A stretch of 64,000 nucleotides of DNA from Paenibacillus sp. FSL M7-0420 (GCF_038002345.1 NZ_JBBOCJ010000001.1:5394001-5458000), one strand, 5' to 3'. Shown: positions 18,667 to 27,655, counted from the stretch's first letter. A program made the numbers and translations. The notes: generated by a model from the letters alone, not told the origin.

Positions 18667-19183
18667 ATTCATCGTCCTCCTTCGTTATGGGCTGAACGCC
18701 CGCTTCTTCCAGAATCATCTTCATCATACGTAGCCCCTTATGCTGTCTGGACTTCACGGTCCCCAGCGGGATATCCAGCATCTTGCGGATTTCCTCCAGA
18801 CTGAAATCATGCATATACCGCAGCGTCAGCACCGCCCTGATCTTCGCCGGGAGCCGGGACATGTATCCCGCCCATTCCAGCTTCGTTTCCTTCTGCTCCA
18901 CCAGCTTGTCTACCGGCGGCTGCGGATTCTCCCTGAACATATGGAGATGGGCCGCCAGCTTCTGCTGCAGGCTGTTCCTGCGCTTCAGGTGGTTCAGGCA
19001 GGTGTTGACGGTGATTTTCATAATCCAGGCCTTCAGATATTCAACGCCTTGCCACTCGCTGCGGAAGAGAGTGATGAATACCTCCTGACACAGATCCTCA
19101 GCATCAGCAGCATCGTGCACCATATAATAGCAGGTGCGGTATACTTCTTTGTTGTAGGTTTGGAATAATTCCCTGTTGCCCAC
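18626..19183 (-). CDS. ECF-type RNA polymerase sigma factor
   Basis: The 185-residue protein has sigma region 2 (DAADAEDLCQEVFITLF, WIMKITVNTCLNHLKRR) and region 4 (SLEEIRKMLDIPLGTVKSRQ), with no region 1.1 or 3, as in extracytoplasmic-function sigma factors. The start is GTG 19183, with AAGGAGGG 9 bases upstream. The 3' end overlaps the DUF4179 partner by 41 bp, which suggests coupled expression. A GAACC element at 19242-19247 on the reverse strand could be an ECF -35 box for self-regulation, but its -10 partner is weak. Confidence 0.9.
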   Translation of the reverse strand: MGNRELFQTYNKEVYRTCYYMVHDAADAEDLCQEVFITLFRSEWQGVEYLKAWIMKITVNTCLNHLKRRNSLQQKLAAHLHMFRENPQPPVDKLVEQKETKLEWAGYMSRLPAKIRAVLTLRYMHDFSLEEIRKMLDIPLGTVKSRQHKGLRMMKMILEEAGVQPITKEDDEYGQNRSTVKASLK

Positions 19184-19277
19184 TTGAGCATGCCCTCCTT
19201 TCTTGTTTGAATTACCTTTTTAACAACCCCGGGCTTCAAAAGGTTCATTTTCAGCAGCATATCCAGCTATATGTACT

Positions 19278-19323
19278 AAAAAAGCAGCATGTCCACCTGA
19301 AATGCACAGGCTGCATACTGCTT
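19278..19323 (-). terminator. Terminator of the PAS/MCP gene
   Basis: On the reverse strand GCAGTATG and CATGCTGC form the base of an imperfect hairpin that continues inward, followed by TTTTTT. It lies ~50 bp after the stop. Confidence 0.65.
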
Positions 19324-19371
19324 ACGATAGATTGTCCGGGAATAACTGCTCATCTTCAGGGCAAGCACAGC

Positions 19372-20283
19372 TTAGATAATATTCATGACCTCACGCGCCT
19401 GGTTGTCCAGTTCCTGCGCAGAGGTAGCAATCAGCGTGAATTCATCCAGCGCCACCTGAATCTGCTGCTGGCTGAGCTGGACATTATCCTGCACCTGGTT
19501 CAGGCCCGTAGATATTCTGCCGACCTCTTCCGTAATGGCCTGGACACTGTCCCGCACTTCGGTAATCTGATCCTGCACCATCGCGGACAGCTTTCTTACC
19601 TCCTTGGCCACCACATCGAATCCCCGGCCGAATTCTCCGGCATGTGCAGCCTCAATCGCTGCATTCAGGGCAAGCAGATGGGTCTGGGAAGCAATATCAC
19701 GGATGGTCTGCACTACGCCGCGGATCGCCGCCGCCTGCTTTTGCAGATTCAGCAGCGTTTCGGTATTCTCGGTCGACACCTCGGCAATCCTGTCAATACT
19801 CAGCAGCAGCTCCTGACTCCGCTCAATTCCCTTGTCCGCACGCTGATTAAGGCTATCTGCCATTCCCTGCATCCGCTCCACGACATGGCTCATGTTATTC
19901 TGTCTCTCCGTGATGTTGGTGGCCACCTTGGATACGCCGATGACATGGGTATCTGTCTCATCAAACACTGGCATATATGTAGCTTCCAGCCAGACTGAAT
20001 TCCCTTCTGCGTCCATCCGTTCAATTTTGTCCTGGAAGCTCCGGCCAGCCATTAAATTCTGCCAGAACAACTCATAATCGGGACTGTTCACGAATGAGGG
20101 GAAGCACAGCTGACTGTGCTGCATGCCGTACATATCCTCTGTTTTGTATTTCACTGACTGGGCAAAGATCTCATTGACATAGGCGACACGGCGGTTAAGA
20201 TCAAACCGGATCATGGCAAGATTCTTTTCCAAGGCTTTGACAACCAGTTCGTCTGTAACTGCTTGGTCTGCTAGATTTTCCAT
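19372..20283 (-). CDS. Soluble PAS-domain methyl-accepting chemotaxis protein
   Basis: This 303-residue chemoreceptor has no membrane segment. Residues ~15-125 form a PAS sensor (NRRVAYVNEIFAQ through VSKVATNITERQ, with the usual PAC end). Residues ~130-303 form a shortened MCP signalling helix pair. The conserved hairpin tip is visible as ASQTHLLALNAAIEAAHAGE followed by GRGFDVVAKEVRKLS. It is likely a cytoplasmic receptor that contacts CheA/CheW and senses an internal or redox cue. The ligand cannot be told from sequence. It is monocistronic with its own terminator. Confidence 0.9.
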   Translation of the reverse strand: MENLADQAVTDELVVKALEKNLAMIRFDLNRRVAYVNEIFAQSVKYKTEDMYGMQHSQLCFPSFVNSPDYELFWQNLMAGRSFQDKIERMDAEGNSVWLEATYMPVFDETDTHVIGVSKVATNITERQNNMSHVVERMQGMADSLNQRADKGIERSQELLLSIDRIAEVSTENTETLLNLQKQAAAIRGVVQTIRDIASQTHLLALNAAIEAAHAGEFGRGFDVVAKEVRKLSAMVQDQITEVRDSVQAITEEVGRISTGLNQVQDNVQLSQQQIQVALDEFTLIATSAQELDNQAREVMNII

Positions 20284-20393
20284 GTTGACTGCTCCCTATA
20301 CATCTCAATTTTTAACTGATATGCGGACGACACTTGCTTATTTCACTTTACTCTTATTAACGGCTATTTTAGCTTTTAAAATGATAAGATTTT

Positions 20394-20753
20394 TTAATTC
20401 CCTAACTTAATTCCCCATACGCTGTCCTTCCTGTATGCAGCCGCTTCCAGCAGCTCTGGTAGTCTCGTATCCTGCGGATAATGCCGCTCCAGATACTGGA
20501 CGAAGGCCTGGCGCAGACCGATCTCCTTGTCCAGCTTGTTGAATTCATTGGGGTGCTTTTCCATTTCGGCGATGGAAGCTTCCCAGCCTACCAGATCTGC
20601 CGCCTCCGACTGTTCTGCTCGAACCTTTTCAGCAAGCATTCTTAGCTCCCGGTAAGCTCGTTTCACTTTGGAGGAATAGACCTGCTTCTGGTTCAGGAAG
20701 GTTAACAGCGCTACCAGCAGCGCCAGTCCCACCCACATTATCACTGTATCCAC
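20394..20753 (-). CDS. Small membrane-anchored protein of unknown function
   Basis: The 119-residue protein starts with one membrane segment (VIMWVGLALLVALLTFL) and continues as a charged, mainly helical cytoplasmic part. I do not recognise the family. GTG 20753 is preceded by GGAGG at 8 bases, which makes translation likely. It is transcribed away from the YfhD-like gene past a terminator, so it probably has its own promoter. Confidence 0.65.
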   Translation of the reverse strand: MDTVIMWVGLALLVALLTFLNQKQVYSSKVKRAYRELRMLAEKVRAEQSEAADLVGWEASIAEMEKHPNEFNKLDKEIGLRQAFVQYLERHYPQDTRLPELLEAAAYRKDSVWGIKLGN

Positions 20754-20804
20754 TTATGTATCCTCCCGGCTTCGCATATCACTCCATTATACACGCCAAA
20801 ACAC

Positions 20805-20832
20805 AAAAATACCCCACTTACGCAGGGTATCC
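20805..20832 (-). terminator. Terminator of the YfhD-like gene
   Basis: On the reverse strand ATACCC and GGGTAT enclose a 9-base loop and are followed by TTTT. It lies ~45 bp after the small gene at 20876. Confidence 0.6.
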
Positions 20833-20875
20833 GTAGCAACAATTCGTCTGCTCATCTCTTCTTGACTTCACCGAG

Positions 20876-21055
20876 TTATTCTTTCTTCATAATCTCTCCC
20901 AACTGCCGCTTATCAGCCTCACGGGAACGGTCCATGGCCTCAATATCATCCTGATCTGCTTCAGCTGCTGAGAATTCAACATCCTCGGCCTTCGCCTCAT
21001 AGAGCATTTTCATTTTTTCGGTTTTGGAAAAGATTTTCGAGTTCTCTCTGTCCAT
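20876..21055 (-). CDS. Small YfhD-like protein (59 residues)
   Basis: A short reverse-strand frame from ATG 21055 to TAA 20876 encodes a very acidic and basic 59-residue protein. It contains DVEFSAAEADQDDIEAMDRS followed by READKRQ. This resembles the Bacillus YfhD family, whose core is DVEFS-x-E-x-AD-x-x-D-x-EA-x-x-R. GGAGG lies 13 bases upstream, a long spacing, but no other start is available because of an in-frame TGA. A terminator follows. Function is unknown; YfhD-type genes are often spore- or stress-associated, which is inference here. Confidence 0.6.
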   Translation of the reverse strand: MDRENSKIFSKTEKMKMLYEAKAEDVEFSAAEADQDDIEAMDRSREADKRQLGEIMKKE

Positions 21056-21090
21056 CGCTTGCCATCAGCCTCCAATGTATTTATCTGACC

Positions 21091-21450
21091 TTAAATCATT
21101 CCGCCGGCTTCCTCAATAAGCGACATCGCCTGACCATGGACAGCCGCATCTACAATAACCGTCAGCAGAATATTTCTGCCCGTCGGACCGCCATCCCCGC
21201 CGTGGCTCATTCCGCTCCCGCTCGTATGCGCCGCAGCTAATATGCCCGTATGGTCACTGACTGCCGTCATCGAATCCATGCTCGCCAAATTGCCGGTAAC
21301 CGGATTTACTCCCGGCTTCTGCTCGCTTCCCCCAAACCTGCTGAACCGGTCAATGGAAATCTCCTCTGCACGCAGTGCCTGCAGCTTACGGGAGACCCCT
21401 TCCGCTTCCTCCGGGGTTTTGAAGTAGGCCAGTATACTTTTTTCAGACAT
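21091..21450 (-). CDS. Protein of unknown function, possibly stress-related
   Basis: The 119-residue protein begins MSEKSILAYFKTPEEAEGVS, has a central Gly/His/Ser-rich loop and ends with a predicted strand-helix (ILLTVIVDAAVHGQAMSLIE). The N-terminal strand-helix pattern recalls YflT-type general stress proteins, but the match is weak. There is no signal peptide. The ribosome site is poor (GCGGGGAA). It lies 35 bp before the YfhD-like gene on the same strand and could be co-transcribed with it. Confidence 0.55.
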   Translation of the reverse strand: MSEKSILAYFKTPEEAEGVSRKLQALRAEEISIDRFSRFGGSEQKPGVNPVTGNLASMDSMTAVSDHTGILAAAHTSGSGMSHGGDGGPTGRNILLTVIVDAAVHGQAMSLIEEAGGMI

Positions 21451-21922
21451 GGGAATTCCCCGCTTTCTGCCTGGTGTCCATAACGTACAAGCTTACTTGG
21501 CTATTTTGGATTTCCGGACATAATTTTATACATTTCCCGGCTAAAGGTTCCTTTAAATGGAGGAAATCAGGAGCCAGACTACTAAACTATAAGTTCGTTT
21601 TACGCTCAGCATATATGTCAGTAATTATGACGAAAATTGTTTTTTTCTCTGTTATTTTGTATTTTTTTGTCCTATAAGATTGGTTTCATAGGTTAAATAG
21701 ACTAAACATGTCATATAACATTCCACATAAAATAAAAACGTTCTCAAATCTCTATAAATTTTGTGTGGATTTTACAAATAACCAGTGGTAAAATCTTCTT
21801 AATATTTTTCCTAGTAATCTTGACGGAAATAAACCGGATTAATAGAAAAGGAGAATCCGACTACTGTCTGTAGCAGGAGAGATGAAGCCAGAACCAACAT
21901 CATATTGTGGAGGGGATTACAT
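21451..21922. other. AT-rich intergenic region upstream of the S8 protease
   Basis: This 472-bp stretch has no credible gene. It is clearly more AT-rich than its surroundings and has several T and A runs (21650-21800). A possible forward promoter is TTGACG (21820-21825), 17 bp, TAGAAA (21843-21848). The ~75-nt leader after it contains a small CTAC/GTAG hairpin but no riboswitch that I recognise. Confidence 0.4.
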
Positions 21923-24900
21923 TTGGAGTGGACAAAATTACCTCGTAAGCTATCATTACTAACATTATCATTAGGTGTGGCTGCAAGTATGATTCCAGGC
22001 GCGGCATTCGCCGCCAGCAGCTTGAAGACACCCGTATCAGGCAATCATCTTCCAGCCTTGATTCCAGCGAATCAGCCTTATATTTCTCCACAGATTAACA
22101 CCAAATCCTCAAATCTTGTCCGGGTTATCGTTCAACTCAGCGGTCAGCCTGCCGCCGTCGGCAAATATGCCGCCAGACAAGGAATTACAGCGCTCGCTAA
22201 TACAGCGACTGAAGCTGCGGTGAACAGCCAGCAGGAAGAAGTACTTGATAAGGCTGAAGCCAAGAAGATTGACCTGACCGTCAATTACAAGTACGACACG
22301 ATTCTGAACGGCTTTGAAGTCACCGTTCCGGCTGACAAAATCCCTGAGCTGGCGAAGATCTCCGGCGTGTCTTCCATTTATCCGAACAGCACCTGGTACG
22401 CTCTCCCTGATCAGACAGTGACCGAAGTGACTTACAGAAACGACAATGCTCCCCTGAAGCAGATTCATGCCGACTGGGCAGCAGACAAAGGTCTTGACGG
22501 TAAGGGACTGAAAGTCGGTGTGATTGACACCGGTGTTGACTATACACACCCGGATATTGCTCCAGCTTATAAGGGCGGTTATGACTCCTTTTACCAGGAT
22601 GATGATCCCTATGAAGAAGTGCCGCTTACTCCTGAAGAAGATGAAGAATATGGTGTAGGATATGCGGGAACTTACCACGGTACGCATGTAGCAGGCACGA
22701 TCATAGGTCAGTATGCAGCTAAGGGTGATGTGGCTCAGAAGGGTGTCGCTCCCGGGGCTGATTTGTATGTCTACAAAGTATTAGGCCGTAATATTGATAA
22801 GCCGAACACTTCCTCCGGATCTTCCGCTCAAGTCATTGACGGAATTGAACGTGCGGTCAAGGACGGCATGGATGTCATCAACCTGTCGCTCGGCTCCGAT
22901 TCCGAGAAGGATGTTAACTCCCCTGATTCCATCGCAATTAATAATGCAGTACTCTCTGGAGTAACTGCTGTAATTGCGAACGGGAATAATGGGGAAAAGG
23001 GCCAATATTTCTCAATGGGTTCTCCAGCTGCTTCCCAATTGGCCATTTCAGTAGGTTCAGTGACCAGCCCTATTGACGCTTACTCCGGCGAATTCAAGGC
23101 AGAAATTGCAAACTCAGTAACTTCTGTTACTTATGATACCTACTTCCCATTCCATATGATGGCGTATGAGCTGGGTAAATCTGATTTCTCCAGTCCAGAT
23201 GTTATTGGCACCGATCCTATTCAGGTCGTTTATGCCAACCTTGGAGCTGATGAAGATTATCCGGAAGGTGATCTCAGTAATACAGTTGTTCTGATATCCC
23301 GCGGTGATCTGTCCTTCCAAGCCAAGGTGGAAATAGCCAAGGAACATAACGTAAAAGCACTCGTGATCTTTAATGGTAACGCTAAGAAAGTTGGCGATAA
23401 GAGTGTAGCAATTCTGGACGAGAGCTACACAGACCGTTCAGGATTTATCGAAGTTAATCTAGGAAATGCATACCAGAACGTTCCTACATTCGATATTGAA
23501 GGATCTAAAGGCCGCAAGTTAGCCAGAGCCATTCTAAAAAATGGTGACAATCCAACCTATTTCACTTTTGGTTCAGAATATAAACATGAAATGACAACTG
23601 GTGATACAATGAGTACTTTCTCTTCATTAGGACCGAACTTTGACGGCAATTTGAGCATCAAGCCCGATATCGTTGCTCCTGGTGACGGGGTGCTCTCCAC
23701 CTACCCTGCTTATGGCAAAGACCATCCTAAAACGGATTATTCTAAGGCCTACACGCGCCTTAGTGGTACAAGTATGGCAACACCTCATGTTGCAGGTTTG
23801 TCCTTGCTCATTAAACAAGCTCATCCGGACTATACACCATTCGATATACGTGCGGCACTTGCCAATACCGCAGTAGGTCTAAAGGTTAACGGCCAACCAC
23901 AAGATTTTTATCGTCAAGGTCCAGGACGCGCCAATGTAGAAGATGCTATTAACACTCCTGCACTGCTGCAGGCAGTCGAACCTATCTCCATTCTGGACAA
24001 GAACTTTGTCCCTCAGAATGTGATTAACTACAATCCGTCCACAAGCTTTGGCACATTACTTCCAGGTTCTGAAGCTACGAAAGTCCTGCAATTGAAGAAT
24101 GTGAGTGATAGCACCCTCACCTATTCAGCTTCCATAGAATGGAATTATGGTGATCCTAAAGTATCTGCGGTTCTCGACAAATCATCGGTAACTTCAGCCG
24201 CGAATGGTGCCTCTACGTTCAACCTGAAGGTCACCGTTGCTGCTGATACGGAGCCACAACTGCTGCAAGGTAATATCGTACTGAAAGCAGACGGACAGCC
24301 AACACTTCACTTGCCATTTGCAATCAATGTAGATAAGACAACCGAACAACCTGATTGGGGTACAGGCATTCAGGAAGCTACACTGAGCCAGCCGATCGTC
24401 TACACTAATTCAAGTGCAGTACTGAACTACAAATTGAAGGCTGAAGATATTAACTACTACGAAGTGAACCTGATTGGCTTGGATGATATCAAGAAAGGCT
24501 CCTTCCAGGTATCCACGACCGGTGCGCCGGATAAGTTCTTCGAGCCTGGGAACTACAGCACTGTTATATCATCTACTTACCATCCGTATGACCACAACGG
24601 TGATCCAATTCTGGATGCCAGCGGTAACCCGGCAGTAGCCAGCCTGACCGATGGGGTATACAAGCTGGAGCTTCTCGGCATTACCGCAGAGGACAACACC
24701 AAGACACCGATCAAGATCGACTACAACAATGATGAATATTACAGTACCTACACCTCATTCCGCTTTATCACTGTCTCTGACAGTGGAAACAATGGTGGCG
24801 GAGGTGGAGGCGGTACAGTAGTAACGCCAACTCCTGTAGTTGTTCCAGGTCCTGTGAAGTCCCTTGTAGATGAGGGTGTTCAACAGGTATCTGTAACACC

Positions 24901-26059
24901 TCTAACCGCCTCGAAGGATGGAGTAACGACAGTAACCGTCAGCGACAGCGATCTTAAGGCCGCTCTGGCTAAAGCCGCTGCTGCCAAGACAGCCGTTGTT
25001 ATCTCTGTCAGCAGTATCGCTGATAAGTCTGCTAAACTGAGCCTGACGGCAGAACAGTTGAAATTACTGGCTGGTACTCAAGCAGGAAGCACCGTTATTG
25101 TAAATATCGCCGGATCTGCTGTATCCTTGCCGGTATCCCTGCTGGCCGCTTCTCCTGCTGGCCAGGGTCTCAAGCTTGTGATTAAGCAAGAGCCAGATGC
25201 AGCCAGCAAACTGATTGCAGGTACTCCGGGTGCCAAGGTCATCGGAACTCCGGTATCCTATGAAGCTTCATGGACTACAGCTACAGGGAGCACTTACTTG
25301 AACGTTCCAACCAACGTGTTCATCAAGCGCACCTTTACTGTACCTGGCAAGATTGAATCCAAGACCGCAGGCGTACTGTTTGAAAAAGATGGACTGGTGA
25401 CCCCGGTTGCTTCTGTCTTCACACCACAGACAGACGGAACAACCATTGTTACAGTAAGCCGTCCAGGCTTCTCCGTGTATGCAGCAGTCAGCAAACCGGC
25501 AGCAGCCTTCACAGACATTGCTAATTCCAAATCAGCAGTTGCCATCCAGACCTTGGCCGACAAGCTGATTATCCAGGGAACCTCAGCGACTACTTTTGCA
25601 CCACAGAGCAATCTGACCCGCGCTGAGTTCACAGCGCTCTTGACCCGTGCACTGGGTCTGCGTACCGATGCCAGCGTTACCTTCTCCGATGTGAAATCGA
25701 CGGACTGGTACGCCAAGGATGTCGCCGCAGCCTCCAAGGCTGGCCTGATTCTGGGTATCGGCAATGGCAAGTTTGCTCCAACCCAGAAGGTAACCCGTCA
25801 GGAGCTCGCTGTCATTCTGGACAGAGCCCTGAAGCTGACAGGAACCGAACTGAAGGCTGTTGCTAATCCTTCGTTCACAACCTACTCTGACAGCGCTAAG
25901 GTAGCCCCTTACGCCAAGGACAGTCTGCAAGCCCTAACCAAAGCCGGTATCTTCGCCAGCGAAACGGGCATTGCCTTCAATCCAACAGCTCCGGCAACCC
26001 GTGAGACAGCAGCCGCTGCACTCTATGAATTGCTGAGCAAGAGCGGATTAATCGAGTAG
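21923..26059 (+). CDS. Secreted S8 serine protease (Vpr-like) with three SLH domains
   Basis: The 1378-residue exported subtilisin-family protease has a signal peptide, then an I9-type propeptide (~residues 55-160). The catalytic triad is Asp202 (VIDTGVDYTHPD), His255 (HGTHVAG) and Ser617 (LSGTSMATPHVAG). A PA-domain insert (~400-540, VVLISRGDLSFQ) lies between His and Ser, as in Vpr. After the protease come beta-rich domains, a Gly-rich linker (~residue 956) and further domains. Three C-terminal SLH domains (~1195-1372) should bind the S-layer-associated wall polymer, so the enzyme is probably displayed on the cell surface. TTG 21923 lies 7 bases after GGAGGGG; the frame opens at TTG 21905. 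It is the only forward-strand gene in this accessory block. Confidence 0.93.
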   Translation: MEWTKLPRKLSLLTLSLGVAASMIPGAAFAASSLKTPVSGNHLPALIPANQPYISPQINTKSSNLVRVIVQLSGQPAAVGKYAARQGITALANTATEAAVNSQQEEVLDKAEAKKIDLTVNYKYDTILNGFEVTVPADKIPELAKISGVSSIYPNSTWYALPDQTVTEVTYRNDNAPLKQIHADWAADKGLDGKGLKVGVIDTGVDYTHPDIAPAYKGGYDSFYQDDDPYEEVPLTPEEDEEYGVGYAGTYHGTHVAGTIIGQYAAKGDVAQKGVAPGADLYVYKVLGRNIDKPNTSSGSSAQVIDGIERAVKDGMDVINLSLGSDSEKDVNSPDSIAINNAVLSGVTAVIANGNNGEKGQYFSMGSPAASQLAISVGSVTSPIDAYSGEFKAEIANSVTSVTYDTYFPFHMMAYELGKSDFSSPDVIGTDPIQVVYANLGADEDYPEGDLSNTVVLISRGDLSFQAKVEIAKEHNVKALVIFNGNAKKVGDKSVAILDESYTDRSGFIEVNLGNAYQNVPTFDIEGSKGRKLARAILKNGDNPTYFTFGSEYKHEMTTGDTMSTFSSLGPNFDGNLSIKPDIVAPGDGVLSTYPAYGKDHPKTDYSKAYTRLSGTSMATPHVAGLSLLIKQAHPDYTPFDIRAALANTAVGLKVNGQPQDFYRQGPGRANVEDAINTPALLQAVEPISILDKNFVPQNVINYNPSTSFGTLLPGSEATKVLQLKNVSDSTLTYSASIEWNYGDPKVSAVLDKSSVTSAANGASTFNLKVTVAADTEPQLLQGNIVLKADGQPTLHLPFAINVDKTTEQPDWGTGIQEATLSQPIVYTNSSAVLNYKLKAEDINYYEVNLIGLDDIKKGSFQVSTTGAPDKFFEPGNYSTVISSTYHPYDHNGDPILDASGNPAVASLTDGVYKLELLGITAEDNTKTPIKIDYNNDEYYSTYTSFRFITVSDSGNNGGGGGGGTVVTPTPVVVPGPVKSLVDEGVQQVSVTPLTASKDGVTTVTVSDSDLKAALAKAAAAKTAVVISVSSIADKSAKLSLTAEQLKLLAGTQAGSTVIVNIAGSAVSLPVSLLAASPAGQGLKLVIKQEPDAASKLIAGTPGAKVIGTPVSYEASWTTATGSTYLNVPTNVFIKRTFTVPGKIESKTAGVLFEKDGLVTPVASVFTPQTDGTTIVTVSRPGFSVYAAVSKPAAAFTDIANSKSAVAIQTLADKLIIQGTSATTFAPQSNLTRAEFTALLTRALGLRTDASVTFSDVKSTDWYAKDVAAASKAGLILGIGNGKFAPTQKVTRQELAVILDRALKLTGTELKAVANPSFTTYSDSAKVAPYAKDSLQALTKAGIFASETGIAFNPTAPATRETAAAALYELLSKSGLIE

Positions 26060-26071
26060 TAGAATAAGCTT

Positions 26072-26121
26072 AAAAGGCTGTCCCAGTAGTTGTTACATGA
26101 CTACTCTGGACAGCCTTTTTT
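26072..26121 (+). terminator. Terminator of the S8 protease gene
   Basis: AAAAGGCTGTCC, AGTAGT and their complements ACTACT and GGACAGCCTTTTTT form a long hairpin with a T run. The A run on the other side may allow it to work in both directions. Confidence 0.85.
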
Positions 26122-26186
26122 GTTTGGTTATGACCCGTTTGAACACTTGAGCAGACGCTGTTGCAGATAATGTGCATACTACTTCT

Positions 26187-26372
26187 GATTGCATTTACTA
26201 CATTAGAATCCCCTTTAATTTGTCCCAAAAGAGATTCTGTTGTATTTCATACATTTGGTTCTTAGATATCTGTTTAAAAATGCCCATTTAAAGAATTTCT
26301 AGTGTACGTTGTGCAACAGATTCTCTTTTTGATGAATTTCAGAAGCATTCTGTTGTAGCAAATACAACAGAA
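26187..26372. repeat. Palindromic four-unit element, copy A
   Basis: Four copies of a ~20-bp unit (family consensus TTGCACTTCGTACATTAGA) occur as forward, forward, reverse, reverse. Anchors TTGCA/TTGTA are at 26189 and 26240, and their complements at 26312 and 26363, giving spacings of exactly 51, 72 and 51. The dyad centre is at 26278. The two arms are complementary along most of their length, including an AAAGAGA-x-TCTG block before the inner unit. It lies between the S8 gene and dnaJ and has no coding potential. Confidence 0.8.
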
Positions 26373-26394
26373 CCACAAAGACAATAAACCCGGC

Positions 26395-26442
26395 AAAAAA
26401 CAGCGCCCCGCCTCCACTTAATGGAGATGGGGCGCTGTTTTA
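26395..26442 (-). terminator. Terminator of the hrcA-grpE-dnaK-dnaJ operon
   Basis: On the reverse strand AAAACAGCGCCCC and GGGGCGCTGTTTTTT form a 13-bp stem, with an inner CTCCA/TGGAG stem and a T run. It lies ~38 bp after the dnaJ stop. Confidence 0.85.
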
Positions 26443-26479
26443 CAAGCTCTTCCATCCTTATTTCATATTACTTAAAAGT

Positions 26480-27607
26480 TCAGTCTCCCCGGAACGCCCG
26501 TTTCACACGGTCGAAGAACGACTGCTCCTGCTCATGCGTGTTCTCTCCGTTGAAGGAGGCGAACTGGCGGAGCAGGTCCTTCTGCTCTTCGCTGAGCTTG
26601 CTAGGCGTGACGACGATGACGCGGACATGCTGGTCGCCGACGCCGTTGCCGCGCAGATGCGGAACTCCTTTGCCTTTGAGGCGGAAGAAGGTACCGGTCT
26701 GGGTGCCTGCCGGGATCTTGAGCTTCACCTTCTCGGTCAGCGTTGGGATCTCAATCTCGTCACCCAGTGCCGCCTGAGCGAACGTCAAGGGAACCTCGCA
26801 CATAATATCGTTGTTCTCGCGCTCGAAGAAATCATGATTCTTCACACGGATCACAATGTACAGATCTCCGGCCGGGCCGCCGCGTGTGCCGCCTTCGCCT
26901 TCACCGGTCATGCGCAGCTGTGCGCCGTCATCGACACCGGCAGGGATACGCACATGAATCTTGCGCTGTCTCTTCACCTTGCCCTGGCCTGCGCAGGTGG
27001 TGCATTTCTCTTTGATGATTTTGCCTGTGCCGCTGCAATTCGAGCAGGGACGGCGGTTACGCATCTGTCCAAGCGGTGTATTCTGCACGAATTCCTGCTG
27101 TCCGCTGCCGTGGCAGACGGAACAGGTCTCCGGCTTCGTACCCGGCTTGGCTCCGGAGCCGAAGCAGGTATCGCAGGTCTCCGTGCGTGGAATGGTAATA
27201 TCGGTCTCTTTGCCGAACACCGCTTCCTTGAACTCAATGGTCATCGTATACTGCAAGTCGCCGCCGCGCTGTGGGGCATTCGGATCACGCCGTCCACCGC
27301 CGCCGCCGAAGAACATATCGAAGATATCACCAAGACCGCCGAAATCTCCGCCACCGCCGCCAAAGCCGCCGCCCATTCCCTGATTAGGGTCAATATGCCC
27401 ATATTGATCATACCGCGCGCGCTGTTGCCCGTCGCTCAGAACGTCATAGGCTTCCTTAACCTCTTTGAACTTAGCCTCAGCATCACTGGCCTTATTCACA
27501 TCGGGATGGTACTGGCGCGCCAGCTTGCGGTAGGCCTTCTTCACTTCGTCTTCTGAAGCATCTCTTCCGAGGCCCAGAACCTCATAATAATCACGTTTAT
27601 CTGCCAC
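26480..27607 (-). CDS. dnaJ: Chaperone protein DnaJ
   Basis: DnaJ is the Hsp40 co-chaperone that delivers substrates to DnaK and stimulates its ATPase. The 375-residue product has the J domain with HPD (RQYHPDVNK), a Gly/Phe-rich stretch and four CxxCxGxG zinc repeats starting at CDTCFGSG. C-terminal substrate-binding domains follow. GTG 27607 lies 8 bases after GGAGG. A GTG three codons upstream overlaps that site and is rejected. It is the last gene of the heat-shock operon, followed by a strong terminator. Confidence 0.97.
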   Translation of the reverse strand: MADKRDYYEVLGLGRDASEDEVKKAYRKLARQYHPDVNKASDAEAKFKEVKEAYDVLSDGQQRARYDQYGHIDPNQGMGGGFGGGGGDFGGLGDIFDMFFGGGGGRRDPNAPQRGGDLQYTMTIEFKEAVFGKETDITIPRTETCDTCFGSGAKPGTKPETCSVCHGSGQQEFVQNTPLGQMRNRRPCSNCSGTGKIIKEKCTTCAGQGKVKRQRKIHVRIPAGVDDGAQLRMTGEGEGGTRGGPAGDLYIVIRVKNHDFFERENNDIMCEVPLTFAQAALGDEIEIPTLTEKVKLKIPAGTQTGTFFRLKGKGVPHLRGNGVGDQHVRVIVVTPSKLSEEQKDLLRQFASFNGENTHEQEQSFFDRVKRAFRGD

Positions 27608-27655
27608 TGCTTTCACCTCCGTACATCGTTAATTCTCCCCATTTACAAGGTAAAA

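Noticed and set aside
21841..21922. Riboswitch upstream of the S8 protease
   Set aside because: The leader lacks the conserved cores of c-di-GMP, c-di-AMP or other classes that I know. Only a tiny hairpin is present.
26187..26372. CRISPR-like array at the four-unit element
   Set aside because: The units are degenerate, only four, half of them inverted, and no cas genes are near. Spacer length differs between inner and outer gaps.
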